Assembly: GCF_910592395.1 (NCBI RefSeq)
Contig: NC_088311.1
Location: 19,596,501-19,660,500 of the forward strand
Direction of reading: 5' to 3'
Length of the DNA stretch: 64,000 nucleotides
Origin: Lineus longissimus
Lineage: Eukaryota; Nemertea; Pilidiophora; Heteronemertea; Lineidae
Of the stretch, positions 63,059-64,000 are shown one piece after another. The notes under the pieces are model-generated. The model did not search any database, was not told the DNA's origin, and was given only the letters and a program-made list of their open reading frames with translations. Made by a program: the position numbers and the translations under genes. The stretch's first letter is position 1. Each line of letters starts with the position of its first letter.

Positions 63059-64000
63059 ATTCAGTATAGAGCCAGTTTTTGAAGCAAAGCCGGGCATGAT
63101 TCCAGAATCTTTCCAAATCAGTTCTTTTTTCAGCCCCGATAACCCCCAAATTTGCTTCATAAAACTGACTCTAGAGCTAACTCCACACGCAAATGAAAAT
63201 AAGAGCTAAATAGCCCACCACGCAGCCCCCCTTCGACTGTCACACATGCCCCCACTGGGGGGTCAGTCAAGATGAGGGGGGGGGGCTGAGTTCGGGACTA
63301 TTGAGCTCTTGTTTTCACGATACTTTGCTAAAACTACTGGACTGAATCTAGAATCTTCATCTCGAAAGATCTCTATCCACAGGTACGAGCGGAGGGAGAT
63401 ATGATGCTTCATGTCCAACTTTCATGCTAATACCCTGTACAAAGTATTAAAACCTGTGGTCATGTTTCTCAAGAGGCCAGACTAAAGAAGGGGTAACTCA
63501 GAAAGCTGAACTGTTGCAAGCGCTGTCCTGTTAGCAGTAGTTAGGATGAACAATATTATGATTCTTTTTCAAAAGTTTGTTGAACTCAACAAATTGTACA
63601 ACACTCAAGGTTTGATAGTAACTGCATTAGGAACCGGGCCCGGAGCTTTTATTGACAGTGAACCATGTTCCGACAAAATATAAGTAGGGCCACACTGCTG
63701 GTGTGGTGCGGTCATACTCATAGGAAATTCGTCCTATTTTGTGTCAAGGCCTGGGGTATCTCTCTCTTTGAAGTGTCCTAATTACGACATTTAAGTAATC
63801 ATGCCTTCCTTTGAGCTTCCATAGTTTAATGCTTTTTCTTGTCTAATTCTATAAGCCATTGTTGGTATTCTCTGGGTCGGCATGTCCCAGGTGGTTTATA
63901 ATGCCTCATTAAAGATTTCAATGACTTTATCTTAGTGCCTTCGACTTAAAATCAACAGAATTTACTCCTGTCATACAAAATATTGGAGACATTCATCAGT

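Larger units (their letters stand above)
60436..64000 (+). other. Laminin intron 2 (runs off the window)
   Basis: No continuation of the LN domain was found here in any frame with splice sites. The region holds a TACAGTCC-family element (60571-60789), a modular repeat (61247-61690), a 26-bp minisatellite (62885-63058) and a G-rich run near 63279. The next exon is inferred to lie beyond 64000. Confidence 0.6.

Overview
The window is eukaryotic nuclear DNA from an invertebrate animal. It is AT-rich and very sparse in coding sequence, with split genes, GT-AG junctions and many short non-autonomous transposons, SINEs and minisatellites. The one gene I recognise is a laminin alpha chain, so the source is a metazoan. 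The repeat load fits a marine invertebrate, but I cannot name the phylum. No bacterial, viral or organelle gene is visible. Most long open frames are no longer than expected by chance at roughly 40% GC.

Right end (about 54.9-64 kb). Two genes appear to start head to head. On the + strand a laminin alpha gene begins at 56791 with a signal-peptide exon. A possible 15-nt in-frame microexon lies at 57397-57411. The first laminin N-terminal (LN) exon is 60152-60435. Everything after 60435 looks like its next intron. On the - strand a 52-nt first exon (54952 to 54901) encodes a second signal peptide and ends at a strong GTAAGT donor. Phase-compatible candidate exons for that gene lie at 53177-53124 and 50216-50021. 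The ~1.8 kb between the two starts holds a satellite made of 68-bp units derived from a dead C2H2 zinc finger.

Middle (about 38-54 kb) is crowded with small terminal-inverted-repeat elements: a TACAGTAGAACC family (4 copies to 58.8 kb), a TACAGTCC family, an AAAGGGGGACTATAGGCA family, hAT-like ends, a TTAA-flanked element, and a nearly perfect 200-bp hairpin nested in a ~490-bp element. tRNA-like SINE heads and several two- or three-copy tandem duplications are also present.

Left part (about 1-38 kb) has no recognised gene. It could be intergenic, or intron of the leftward gene. It carries minisatellites (units of 32, 29, 16 and 80 bp), a cluster of ~27-29-bp palindromes at 10.3-10.6 kb, a SINE at 21.1 kb, two copies of a long foldback element (27.9 and 29.4 kb), a CpG-dense stretch near 26.2-27.0 kb, and CTCF-like motifs near 37 kb.
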